This document shows, one piece after another, positions 21,772 to 30,505 of a stretch of 64,000 nucleotides of DNA. The translations under genes and the position numbers were made by a program. Below the pieces are notes generated by a model. That model did not search any database, was not told the origin of the DNA, and saw only the letters and a program-made list of their open reading frames with translations. The stretch is from positions 558,001 to 622,000 of the forward strand of contig OY253650.1 in assembly GCA_958009055.1 (NCBI GenBank), read 5' to 3'. Source of the stretch: Choricystis sp. odSpoLacu1. Lineage: Eukaryota; Chlorophyta; Trebouxiophyceae. The stretch's first letter is position 1; each line of letters starts with the position of its first letter.

Positions 21772-22460
21772 ATGGGCGCGCTCGCCTTGTTCGGCGCCGC
21801 CCTGCTGTGGTTCCACCTTTCAGAACTCGCGCTTGCGGTCGCATATCAGCGGCCGACACTAAGCCACCGTTGTGCGTCATATTTTTTTTTGCGGGGGGAG
21901 AAGCGGGCGAAATGCCACGCTCGACCCTCAACCCACACCCTCTTCCTCCCTCAGCCCTCCTCATCTCCCTGCCCTACACCTGCGCCATGACGGCCGCCGT
22001 CGCCGAGTACGTGATAGAACTCAAGCTCGGCCTGCCTAAGCCTCGCTCCCTGCTGATCGCGGGCGCGCTCATCGCCGCGGCTGGCGACGCCCTGCGCAAG
22101 GCAGCGATGATCACCGCGCGCGGCGCCTTCACCCACGACCTCGCCCGCACCTTTCGCTCCGGCCACACCCTCGTCACGCACGGCCCCTACGCCCTGGCCC
22201 GCCACCCGGGCTACCTGGGCTTTGCCGCGTTTGCGGTCGGCACCCAGGTCGCGCTTGCCAATCCCCTCTGTGCCGCCGCGTTTGTGATCGCGACGCACCG
22301 CTTTTTCGCAGAGCGTGTCGCGGTCGAGGAAAGGCTGCTGGTGCGTTTTTTCGGGGAGGACTACATCGAGTATGCCGCCCGCACACCCACATGGATGCTG
22401 GACGTGGGGTTGGTGCCAGTTCGAGAAGAGAGGAGAAAAGGAGGGAGTAGACACGAGTAG
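21772..22460 (+). CDS. ICMT: Protein-S-isoprenylcysteine O-methyltransferase (ICMT)
   Basis: Methylates the C-terminal prenylated cysteine of CaaX proteins at the ER membrane. Two exons: 21772..21871 and 21955..22460, with an intron of 83 nt (GTGCGT...CCTCAG). The splice completes a Ser codon, giving LSHRSLLISLPYTCAMTAA. Membrane segments are visible in exon 1 and around ISLPYTCAMTAAVAEYV. The catalytic C-terminal signature is intact: THGPYALARHPGYLGFAAFA, GTQVALANPLC and FFAERVAVEERLLVRFFGED, then YIEYAARTP. The length of about 201 residues is short for ICMT (human 284), so the N-terminal membrane segments are reduced. It is divergent from the preceding unknown gene. Confidence 0.92.
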
Positions 22461-22619
22461 ATTGAGTTTTTGATTTTTGTGTTGTTTTTGTTTGTAACCA
22501 TCCGCCGCGATCACACATCAAGACACGCACACAGACACGCACACGCCTCTCTTCAATGCATCCTCCCAATAGGAAAAAAATGGGGGGATGACCAACACAT
22601 CAACCACAAGCACGCCACT

Positions 22620-23917
22620 CTACTTGCCAGCACCACCCAAACGCAGCGCCTGAAGGATGCGCCCCTCCCCAATCTTGGACGGCACCGGGTGGTCCCCCTT
22701 CCACGTACCGAGCTGGGCTTCAGAGTTGGCTTTGGCCAGGGCCAGCAGCAGGTCCTGGGCAGCGTTAAAGTTGGCTTTCGGGTCGGCCGCCCACTTTTTG
22801 AGGACTGGAGTTTGCAGGGCGCGGCCGTAGGAGAACGTGAGCGACCACGGCGAGTTGGGCATGGCCTTCTGCATCTCCAGGAGGTTGACGGTGGACTCGT
22901 ACTCGGACATGCCGCCGGAGAGGAAGTGGATTCCGGGGACCGCCGGCGGGATCGTTCTCGACAGCACGCGCGTCGTCGCGGCCGCCACCGCCTCCGGGGA
23001 CGCGGCCGGCGCGTCCAGGCCCGGGAGCACCATGTTTGGTTTTAGGAGGATCGCCGAGGCGTCGACGTTGTAGAGGTTGAGCCAGCGGAACACGTTGGCG
23101 TAGACGCTGTGGGGGATGAAATGTGAGGTGGTCCATGTGTTCACCTCTCCCACCCCACCCCCACCACACACCCCCACCCCACCACTCACCGTTCAGACAC
23201 GTAGGCGGTCTCATCAATAGAGTAGTCGCCCTCACCCAGGGTGACTTCAGGCTCGACAATGGGGACGAGGCCCGCCTGCTGCGCGATCTGGGCGTAGCGA
23301 GCGAGGGCGTGTGAGTTCTCCTCGACAGCCATCGTGGAAGGGCGGCCGCCGACCACGTTGAGCACGGCGCGCCACTTGGCGAAGCGCACGCCGCGCGCAT
23401 AGTAGTCGCGGCAGCGGTCGGCCAGGCCGTCGAGGCCCTGGGTAGCGGTTTCGCCATCAGTCCCCGGCAGCGGTTGCAGGCCGGTGTCCAGCTTGATCCC
23501 CGCCTTGATGCCCGCTTTGTCCAGCACGGAGAGGAAGGACTCGCCAGACGCCGTGCTCTGGCGCGTCGTCTCATCGAACAAAATGGTGCCGCTAATGTAT
23601 TGACCAAGGCCCGGCGTCGTAAAAAGAACCTCCCGCCACGCGCGGCGCGTCTCCTCGTCTTCGGGCAAGCCTACAGCGGCGAGCCGCTTGTTGGTGGTCA
23701 TGTTGGATTCGTCGGCGGCGAGAATTCCGTGGCCCCGGCGCGCGATGTACTTGGCGGTCGCGCGCATTTCTTCGGTGTAGGGGTTGGTGTGCTCGATGCG
23801 GCCGTGGATGCCGGAGAATGTGGTGCGCGACGCCGAAGCAACAACGGTGGCGCGGCGCGCGGGGCGGGCACGAGTCGTGCAGGCCGTGCGAGAGGCGGCG
23901 ACGGTGGTGGTGGCCAT
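22620..23917 (-). CDS. FBA: Fructose-bisphosphate aldolase class I, plastid
   Basis: Cleaves or forms fructose-1,6-bisphosphate in the Calvin cycle and plastid glycolysis by Schiff-base chemistry. Exons 23917..23190 and 23106..22620; the intron is 83 nt (GTGAGT...CCACAG). The leader MATTTVAASRTACTTRARPA is a good transit peptide. Signatures are GHGILAADESNMTTNKRLAA, FDETTRQSTASGESF, GIKLDTGLQPLPG and LVPIVEPEVTLGEGDYSID, with the Schiff-base Lys in ILLKPNMVLPG. HFLSGGMSEYES lies near the C-terminus. The protein ends ...RLGGAGK rather than in the terminal Tyr common in class I aldolases. It is convergent with ICMT. Confidence 0.97.
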
Positions 23918-24357
23918 TTTTTTGGGTTAGGCCGGGGTGGAAGTGGGCTGTGAGAAAAGAGAGAGGTGTATGTGTCTGCGTGGGTGAGGAACGGCCTGCA
24001 CAGGCGCGCGTTGAGGAAGAAAGGGAGGGTATGGAGGTTGGCGCGACCAAGCGTGGGAAAAGAGGTCGGTGTGGCTTTCGCCGAAACCCCTGCGCCCCCA
24101 TCGCGCCCGCTGACCCCCCATCTGGCGCGCCCACGCGGCGCGCTGCACACAGCAGCGCGTGCGCGGGGCGGGCGGGGTGGCGCGGGAGACTCACCTTGTG
24201 TGGGAGAGGGGCGCGAGGACGTCGGCTTTTTTGCTCGGCTAGTTCTGAGCGACGGTCGCCGCACACACAAAAAGCTGTCCTGCATTTCGACAGCGAGGCT
24301 CGCGCAGCCCTCGCTACGCAGCAGGCACGCGTGCGCACACACGCTCGCCAGCTCCAC
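23918..24357. promoter_or_regulatory. Divergent intergenic region, aldolase / Arg-rich protein
   Basis: 440 bp with no convincing gene. It should contain the aldolase promoter and that of the following + strand gene. No TATA box or light-response motif was recognised. Confidence 0.45.
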
Positions 24358-25253
24358 ATGCTCACGCCCTGGACGCACCGTGGCGTGCTGGCGCCTCGCC
24401 GCACGGTCGCCGCCCCCGCATGGCGCGGCAACGACGCGCCCTACGGCGGCCGCGGCCGGGTGCCGCCGCGTCCAGACCAGGTACGGGTGAAGTGTCGGTT
24501 GTTCCAGTGCTGTTGTGCGTGTCGAAACGAAACGACTCACCCCTCTTCAACCTACCCTCCCAGCCCTCTCTCACCGACCTGCAAGCCGCCGCCGCCGCCT
24601 GGGAAGCCGCGGCAGCAGAAGAAGCTGATAGTCGAGCATCCGCAGCCGCAGCCACTGTGGCCGAGCTGGCGGCCAGGCGGCGGGCGGGCAGGGCTGCCGG
24701 CCCTCCGCTGTCTGGGCCGCGTGCGGTGGGGTCGGCGTACGGCCGCTTTCGCCGCGATGACGCCGCGCCCCGGTCACGGTCCCCGCCCGACCCCTTCCTG
24801 GGGGACCTGGATGCGGGCGCGCGGGAGGTGCGGGAGAGGAGTCCGCGCCGGCGCGCACGGCAGCCACCGCCTGCCGCTGCCGACACGCTCACCCCAGAAG
24901 ATGCAGAGCTGGAGCGTTTACGTTCCGCTATCCAGGCCGGCATAGCTCGTGCTGCAGCTGCTGACGCCGCAGCCACCTCTCGCCAAGGCCGCCAAGCAGC
25001 AGCCGGCCGCCGCAGCGAGCGCGGACGTGCGGCGCCACCGCCACCACCGTCACCAGACGGAGCACGATCCACTCTCTTCGATCCCAGGGCGAGGCTGGCC
25101 GCCAAAGTGGCGGGCGTGTTGACGCTGGCGGAGAGCATTAGGGGCGGGAGGCGGGAGGAGGGTGGGTGGTGGGAGGAGGAGGATGGAGGGGTGGCGCCGC
25201 CACGGCGGCCGAGGCGGCCGACCAGGCGGCGGGAGGTGGATGATGATTGGTAG
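24358..25253 (+). CDS. Arg/Ala-rich protein with helical core, unknown function
   Basis: Proposed exons 24358..24480 and 24564..25253, with an intron of 83 nt (CAG|GTACGG...CCCAG), both in phase 0. Exon 1 (MLTPWTHRGVLAPRRTVAAP) could be an organelle-targeting leader. Exon 2 starts with a long helix (SLTDLQAAAAAWEAAAAEEA) followed by RAVGSAYGRFRRDDAAPRSR, an Arg/Pro-rich linker, a second helix (TPEDAELERLRSAIQAGIAR) and an acidic-basic tail ending RRREVDDDW. No known domain. The matching splice phases and the leader support a real gene. Confidence 0.6.
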
Positions 25254-25402
25254 AGAGTAGTGTGTGCGATCACTTGTGTCGGGCAGCGGTGATCACCGAG
25301 AGAGGAAGAGGGAACGAGAGAGCGAGCATCGCCACTCCCATCTTCCATTTTTCTCACGCCCCCGCTGCTCCGACCTGCGCCTGCTCCGCCCCATGTCGTG
25401 AA

Positions 25403-25403
<1 letters not shown>

Positions 25404-25437
<34 letters not shown>
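25404..25437. repeat. (CA)n microsatellite abutting a start codon
   Basis: About 17 CA units run directly into the ATG of the Kelch gene, so the tract would form the end of its 5' UTR. Confidence 0.85.
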
Positions 25438-27735
25438 ATGGCCACACACGCCTCGATCCGCACGTGGCAGGCGGTGCGGTCCCCCCCCACCCCGCGCGGC
25501 TCCCCGCCCCCGCTCGCGCGCGCGGGCGCGTCCGCCACGGCGATGGGGCGGCACGTGTACATGATAGGGGGCAAGTCTGGGTGAGCGATGTGTGCGGGAG
25601 GAGAGGGGCGCGTGTGGCTGCGCGGTGCCTTCCCATCCCTCCCCGCGATTCGCACGCTGAGCCGACTCCTCACCCACCCACACCCTTCCAACCCCAGCCC
25701 CAGCCCCGACGCCGTCCACGGCGACGTTCTGCGCTACGACGCCACCACCTCCACCTGGGCACGCGGCTTCCCCCCCCTCCCCGCGCCGCGTGCGCACCAC
25801 GCCGCGTTTGCTGTCGGCAAGCGTGTCTGGCTGGTGGGTGGCCAGATCGGGGATGACATCCTGACCGATGCCTGGGTGTACGACACGGATGACCAGGCGT
25901 GGACGCAGGTGCACTTAGAAGGCGACACCCGCCTGCTGAGGCGGACGGCGGCCGCGGCCGCGCCCGCGCCTGCCGCGCTGGGCTTCGGCCAGGCCACCGC
26001 CATCCTGCACGGTGGCTATGGAGTGGCGGAAGGAGACCGTGGAGGCGCCACCCTGAGTGATTGTGTCATGATTGACACAGCGGCGCGCACGGTGGTGGCT
26101 CTACCAACCACCGGCCCCGCCCCCACCCGCGCGTTCCACACCCTGTCCCACGTGGGCGGCGCCCTCATCGCCCTGGGCGGCCGCGTCACGCGGTCCGACA
26201 TTGTGCCCACGACTGATTTTGCGGTCGTGCTGGACGCCTCCACCCGCACGTGGGCCCGACTCGACGCGACCGGCACCCCCCCCTCCCCCCGCGCGTCCCA
26301 CCGCGCCGTCGTTGTGGGCGTCCGCGTCATCCTGCACGGCGGAGTCCTCGACCTGCCCGGCTCCGGCGGCCCCCGCTCCATGGCGGGCGACGTGGTGACC
26401 CTGGTGGTGGGCGCGGGGCCGCGCTGGACGACGATCGACGCGCCGTCGATGCGTTCCGCCATCACTGCAATGCCGGCCCCCGCCCCGCGCGCGCTGCATT
26501 GTTTGGCGTATGTCAATGGTGGACTGCTGGTGGCGGGCGGGTACCGCGACCGGGGGGAGTACGCGGCGGACGCGTGGACGCTGGCCGTGGAAAAAACGGC
26601 CGCGCTGGCGGCGGGGCGGACAGCGACGCACACGCCCGCTGCCCGCCCCCTGCCCGACACCAATGGATGGCGCACCATGAAGTGGCACCGTGCGCAGGCG
26701 CCTGGGGACAAGGCGGCGGTGGGTCCTCCGCCGAGGCAGCCGCCCGCACCGCTGCCGCCCCCCCCCGCCGCCTCGCTACACAACCTCCCCAGGCGTCGGC
26801 TCTGCCGCCACCAACGATGGTGCTGTCGACCTGGTGGCCGACTTGGCGGATGCACGGGCTGCGGCTGCAGCTGCCGACGCACGCGCTGCAGCTGCAGAAG
26901 AGCGAGCCGACGTGGCTGAAAGAGCGGCGGCCGTCGAAGCCGCGCGCGCGGCGGCCGAGGCGGCCGCCCGACGGTCTGCAGAAGCTGCTGCCCAGGAACG
27001 GACACGCGCTGCCAGTGTGGTGGAAGACTTGCGTGCGAGGTTGGAGGCTGCTGTCGCAGCCGCCGACGCCGCGCGCACCACCGCCGCCCAAGCCGACGCT
27101 GACCGCCGCACCGCGCGCGCGACGGCAGAGGCAGCCACCGCCAACGCTGAGCGCGCCCGCGCTGACGCGGAAGCCGTGCGCACCGCTGCCGCCCGCAGCG
27201 ATGCCGCGGCCGCCACCCAGCTGGCAGCGTTGCAGGGCGCGGCCGCGACGGCAGCCACCGCGGCCGACGACGCGCGCGCGCGCGCGCGGCGTCCGCGGAA
27301 GACGCGCGCACCGCGCTGCAGCACGAGTTTGCCAGTTTGAGGGCTAGAGCGGATGCGGACGCGGCTGCTGCAGCGGCCAGGCTGGCCGCCCTGGAACGTG
27401 AGCGCGACGCGGCGGTCGCCAACGCGACGGCTGCCGCCTCTGCGCGCGCAGACGCGCAGTCCGCCCTGGCCGATGCCGCCACCCGAGTCGACGGCCTGGA
27501 CGCCGACGTGTGTCGCCTGCGGTCTGCAGAGGCGGCCGCCAAGGCGGACGCGAGGGCCGCGCGCGACCGCGCGGGCGCGCTCGCGCGCACTGCAGCTGCC
27601 GCGGTTGGCGCGTGGCGCGCGATCCAACGCTCGTACGGCCGCCAGTTTGACGAGCTGCATGACGCGGTGCGCGAGGCTGAGGCTGAAGGGGCTCGCGGTG
27701 GCGATGGGTATGGGGTGTTCGGCTATCCGGAGTGA
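25438..27735 (+). CDS. Kelch-repeat protein with C-terminal coiled coil
   Basis: Exon 1 is 25438..25580. The intron ends at either of two acceptors six bases apart (25697 or 25703). Five to six Kelch blades are visible, each with a hydrophobic strand followed by Gly-Gly: RHVYMIGGKSG, RVWLVGGQIGDDILTDAWVY, QATAILHGGYGVAEGDRGG, GALIALGGRVTRSD, GVRVILHGGVLDLPG and NGGLLVAGGYRDRGEYAADA. After a Pro-rich linker the frame breaks at a C9 run (26758-26766). Eight C would continue into RYTTSPGVGSAATNDGAVDL and a ~190-residue Ala-rich coiled coil. A second break at (CG)n 27271-27288 is fixed by removing one CG and leads to ASAEDARTALQHEFASLRAR and the C-terminus ending GVFGYPE. Kelch plus coiled coil suggests a scaffold or acyl-CoA-binding-like adaptor, but no partner can be inferred. 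Confidence 0.82.
26758..26766. repeat. C9 homopolymer at the Kelch/coiled-coil frame break
   Basis: Nine C in a Pro-rich linker. Eight C would keep the Kelch and coiled-coil halves in one frame. Confidence 0.7.
27271..27288. repeat. (CG)n tract at the second Kelch-gene frame break
   Basis: Nine CG units inside the coiled-coil coding region. One unit fewer restores the downstream frame. Confidence 0.65.
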
Positions 27736-27977
27736 GGGGCTGTTTTTTTGGCGGGGTCGATCGCTTTCGCTGCTTGGGCGAAAACACGTTTTCTTTTTGG
27801 CTTGGTGCGCTTACATCACGCGAAAAAAAATGTGGGGACAACCCGAGCGCAGGGACTGGTGGGCAGGAAAGAAAACACACGCCGAAAAAAGAACAAGCAG
27901 GGGGACAAAAAGGCAGAGGGACAGCACATGAAATGAAAGAAAGAAAAAACTGATCCGGAAACACACACACACACACT

Positions 27978-29060
27978 TCACTTCTTACCCATCTCCACGT
28001 CCGCCGCTCTGATGGGCGACGGCGGCCGCTTGGCGGACGCAGGCTCGGACGCGGTGCCCGGGTGCAGGCAGGCGGCGGTGGGGTGGGCGGGCTCCAGCAG
28101 GTGAGGGGCCGTTGACGGGTCACCAGCGGCCGCCTCTCCTTCCCCCGCCTTCTGCTTCCTTTTGCCCTTCTCCGCGTCGGTCAGCACGCCGCGCGCATAC
28201 TTGACGCCCACGTCGAACAGGACGATAGCCCAGTAGCCGAAATAAGCGGCCAACGACAGGGGCGTCGGGCGCGGGTTGTACCCAAACATGGCCGACAACA
28301 ACGCAAACCCTTGGTTGCTGGTGGAGCAGCACGAGCTCCAGTCCCACACCGCCCGGTTCCAGGGCGGGCGGTCGGACGGCGGCAGCCACGTGCCAAACCA
28401 GCCGATGGACTGCCAGGCGGTGATGGCGGAGGAGGTGAGTCCAGCTGCGATGAAAAACAGCAGCGCGCACGACAGCACGAAGAACCAGGCGATGTCTTTG
28501 ATCTGTTTGCCCGAGTAGTAGAGGGCGACGCCGACAGCGAGACCGATGACGATGCCCACGATGCCGGCCAGCGGGATGGCGGTCCAGGAGGAGGTGGTGG
28601 AGACGCCGGCCAGGAAGATGACGGATTCGACGCCCTCGCGAAACACGGCCGTGAACGCTAGCGCAAACACGGTCCACTGGTTGGCTTTGCCGACATCGAT
28701 GCGGGCGGCGGCGTCCTCCAGCTCGGCGGCCCACTTGCGTTCGTAGTTCATGAAGCGCAGCATGGCAAAGGCGAGGGCGGTGATTAAAAGGACGGCGATC
28801 AAATTGACGTAGCCCTTGAAAATGGATTTGGAGGCGCCCTGCAGCACGCGCGACTTGGTGACATAGAAGACTGCCACAAAGATGATGCCTAGAGCCACCG
28901 AGACGGCGATCCCAGACGCCGCCCCAAACCAGACGTAGCGCTTCATGCGGGACAGGCGCAGACGGGCGCACATCTGGAGGAGGAGGGCGACGACGACGCA
29001 GGCTTCGATGGATTCTCGCAGCATGATGAACATGGCGGGCACGGAGAAGAGGTCGGGCAT
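27978..29060 (-). CDS. FTR1: FTR1-family high-affinity iron permease
   Basis: Plasma-membrane permease that takes up Fe(III) produced by a partner multicopper ferroxidase. 360 residues with seven membrane segments. Two REXXE-type iron motifs are present: RESIEA in segment 1 (FIMLRESIEACVVVALLLQM) and REGVES in segment 4 (ALAFTAVFREGVESVIFLAG). GVALYYSGKQIKDIAWFFVL and AGLTSSAITAWQSIGWFGTW are also typical. The C-terminal ~70 residues are cytosolic, Lys/Pro-rich, ending VEMGKK. No introns. In green algae FTR1 is usually induced by iron starvation together with a ferroxidase; no such partner is next to it here. Confidence 0.95.
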   Translation of the reverse strand: MPDLFSVPAMFIMLRESIEACVVVALLLQMCARLRLSRMKRYVWFGAASGIAVSVALGIIFVAVFYVTKSRVLQGASKSIFKGYVNLIAVLLITALAFAMLRFMNYERKWAAELEDAAARIDVGKANQWTVFALAFTAVFREGVESVIFLAGVSTTSSWTAIPLAGIVGIVIGLAVGVALYYSGKQIKDIAWFFVLSCALLFFIAAGLTSSAITAWQSIGWFGTWLPPSDRPPWNRAVWDWSSCCSTSNQGFALLSAMFGYNPRPTPLSLAAYFGYWAIVLFDVGVKYARGVLTDAEKGKRKQKAGEGEAAAGDPSTAPHLLEPAHPTAACLHPGTASEPASAKRPPSPIRAADVEMGKK

Positions 29061-29453
29061 GGTTGGGGGTGGGATGGGGGGTGCCGCAGGGAGCGCGCGT
29101 GTTTCGCGTGTGGAGGGCACACGCCTTTTGCCAAGACGACGGCTTCAGCGGGCGCGCGTGCGTGTGCAGATTTTTGGGCGAGTCCAGCGTCCAACGCCGC
29201 TGCCAGACTGCAGCTGGGTGTCGCGCGAGCCTGTGGTCAGAGCGGTGCGCTGTGCCGGCGTGCGAGAGCGGCTCTCAGAGAGGCGGCGCGCCCGAATGCG
29301 TAGCGAGAGTGACCACGACGCTGTCGCCGTTGACCCACACTCGCTCTGTCGATTTCACTCCGACACGCGCCCCCCGCGTGCCCACCACACGCAGGACCCG
29401 CCCGCACGGGTGCGTGTGTGAACACACTCTGTCACTCCGCCCCCCCGTTCGCC
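29061..29453. promoter_or_regulatory. Divergent intergenic region, FTR1 / [2Fe-2S] protein
   Basis: 393 bp between divergent ATGs with no gene recognised. An iron-responsive element might be expected here, but I cannot identify one. Confidence 0.4.
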
Positions 29454-30263
29454 ATGCGCCCCTCCCTGCCCCACGCACGCGCCACGGCCGCAGCGCGCCA
29501 CGCCGCGCGCGTCGCGGCGTGGCCGCTGCACCCGTTCCACGCAACCCGGAGCGCCGTCCGCCACATTGTGCCTCGGTCCACCACTGACGACCGCGTGCTG
29601 GCCACCGAAGTGATCCGCATGCAGGGTGACGCGCCCGCGCAGAACCGGCTCGCGCTGGACAGCGATGTCGGGGCGCTGGCCGCCCGTGTGGCGGCGCTGC
29701 CCGGCAAGAAGGCTGCCAAAGCCCTGAAGAAGGCTCAAAAAGCGCTCATGAAGGCACTTAAGGAGTCGTCTGAATCGTCCGAGTCGTCCGAAGACGAACA
29801 CGTGCAGTTGCCTGCTGTCGCCACCACCGCCGCCACCACAGGCCGCCGCACCACCACTCCACCCGCGTCCCTGGGCACGGCGGGCGCCCGCGCCCTGGCC
29901 TTCTCCCTGGCGGGCGCGGCCCGCAGGGCGGCGGCCGTGGAGTCGGTCGTGGTCGTGCCCGACGCGCCCCGGATCGATGAAGACGCGTCCACCACCCCGC
30001 CCCGCGTGTCTGTGTGCACTGGCCCAGCCTGCACCCGACTCGGAGCTGACCGCATCATCCTCGCCCTCGAAGCCGACTACCCGGGCGGCGTGCGCAAGTG
30101 CGGCTGCCTGGGCGAGTGTGAAGCTGGGCGCGCGGCCGTATCGGCGCGCACCGCCTGGTTTGCGGCGGAGGACGGCGTCGCCCTGCCCATGGCGCTGGCG
30201 GCGGACGCGCTGGCGGATGGAGAGGCGAGCGACAGCGCTGGTTCCCTGGAGTTGGCTGGGTGA
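29454..30263 (+). CDS. Thioredoxin-like [2Fe-2S] ferredoxin-domain protein, probably plastid
   Basis: 269 residues, intron-free. The first ~45 residues (MRPSLPHARATAAARHAARV) are basic and lack acids, as in transit peptides. A Lys-rich helix (KKAAKALKKAQKALMKALKE) is followed by a Ser/Glu stretch and a linker. The C-terminal domain VSVCTGPACTRLGADRI ... KCGCLGECEAG has the Cys pattern of thioredoxin-like [2Fe-2S] proteins (NuoE/shethna type). No catalytic partner domain is present, so an electron-carrier or cluster-sensing role is inferred. It shares its promoter region with the iron permease. Confidence 0.85.
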   Translation: MRPSLPHARATAAARHAARVAAWPLHPFHATRSAVRHIVPRSTTDDRVLATEVIRMQGDAPAQNRLALDSDVGALAARVAALPGKKAAKALKKAQKALMKALKESSESSESSEDEHVQLPAVATTAATTGRRTTTPPASLGTAGARALAFSLAGAARRAAAVESVVVVPDAPRIDEDASTTPPRVSVCTGPACTRLGADRIILALEADYPGGVRKCGCLGECEAGRAAVSARTAWFAAEDGVALPMALAADALADGEASDSAGSLELAG

Positions 30264-30505
30264 CCCGGCCAACTCTCTGACCGAAGAGAGAGAGAGGGAA
30301 GAATGATGTGGTTAGAGAGAGCGGAAAACCATTTGCTCGCTGCCTGCCTATTTGATTTGTTTTAGGGTGTACCAAATACTACCTGTGTAGAAAGAGAGAG
30401 ATGAAGATTGCAACACCAGTGTGCACTTGCATTTTTGAAACGGGGGAGGCGTGTCGTTTGCAGAAACAAAACCGATAAAATCCAACCTCTCGCTGGTTTT
30501 CCTCT

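Noticed and set aside
25404..25437. Regular short repeats considered as CRISPR or telomeric
   Set aside because: Simple (CA)n and (GT)n microsatellites without spacers or telomere-type units.
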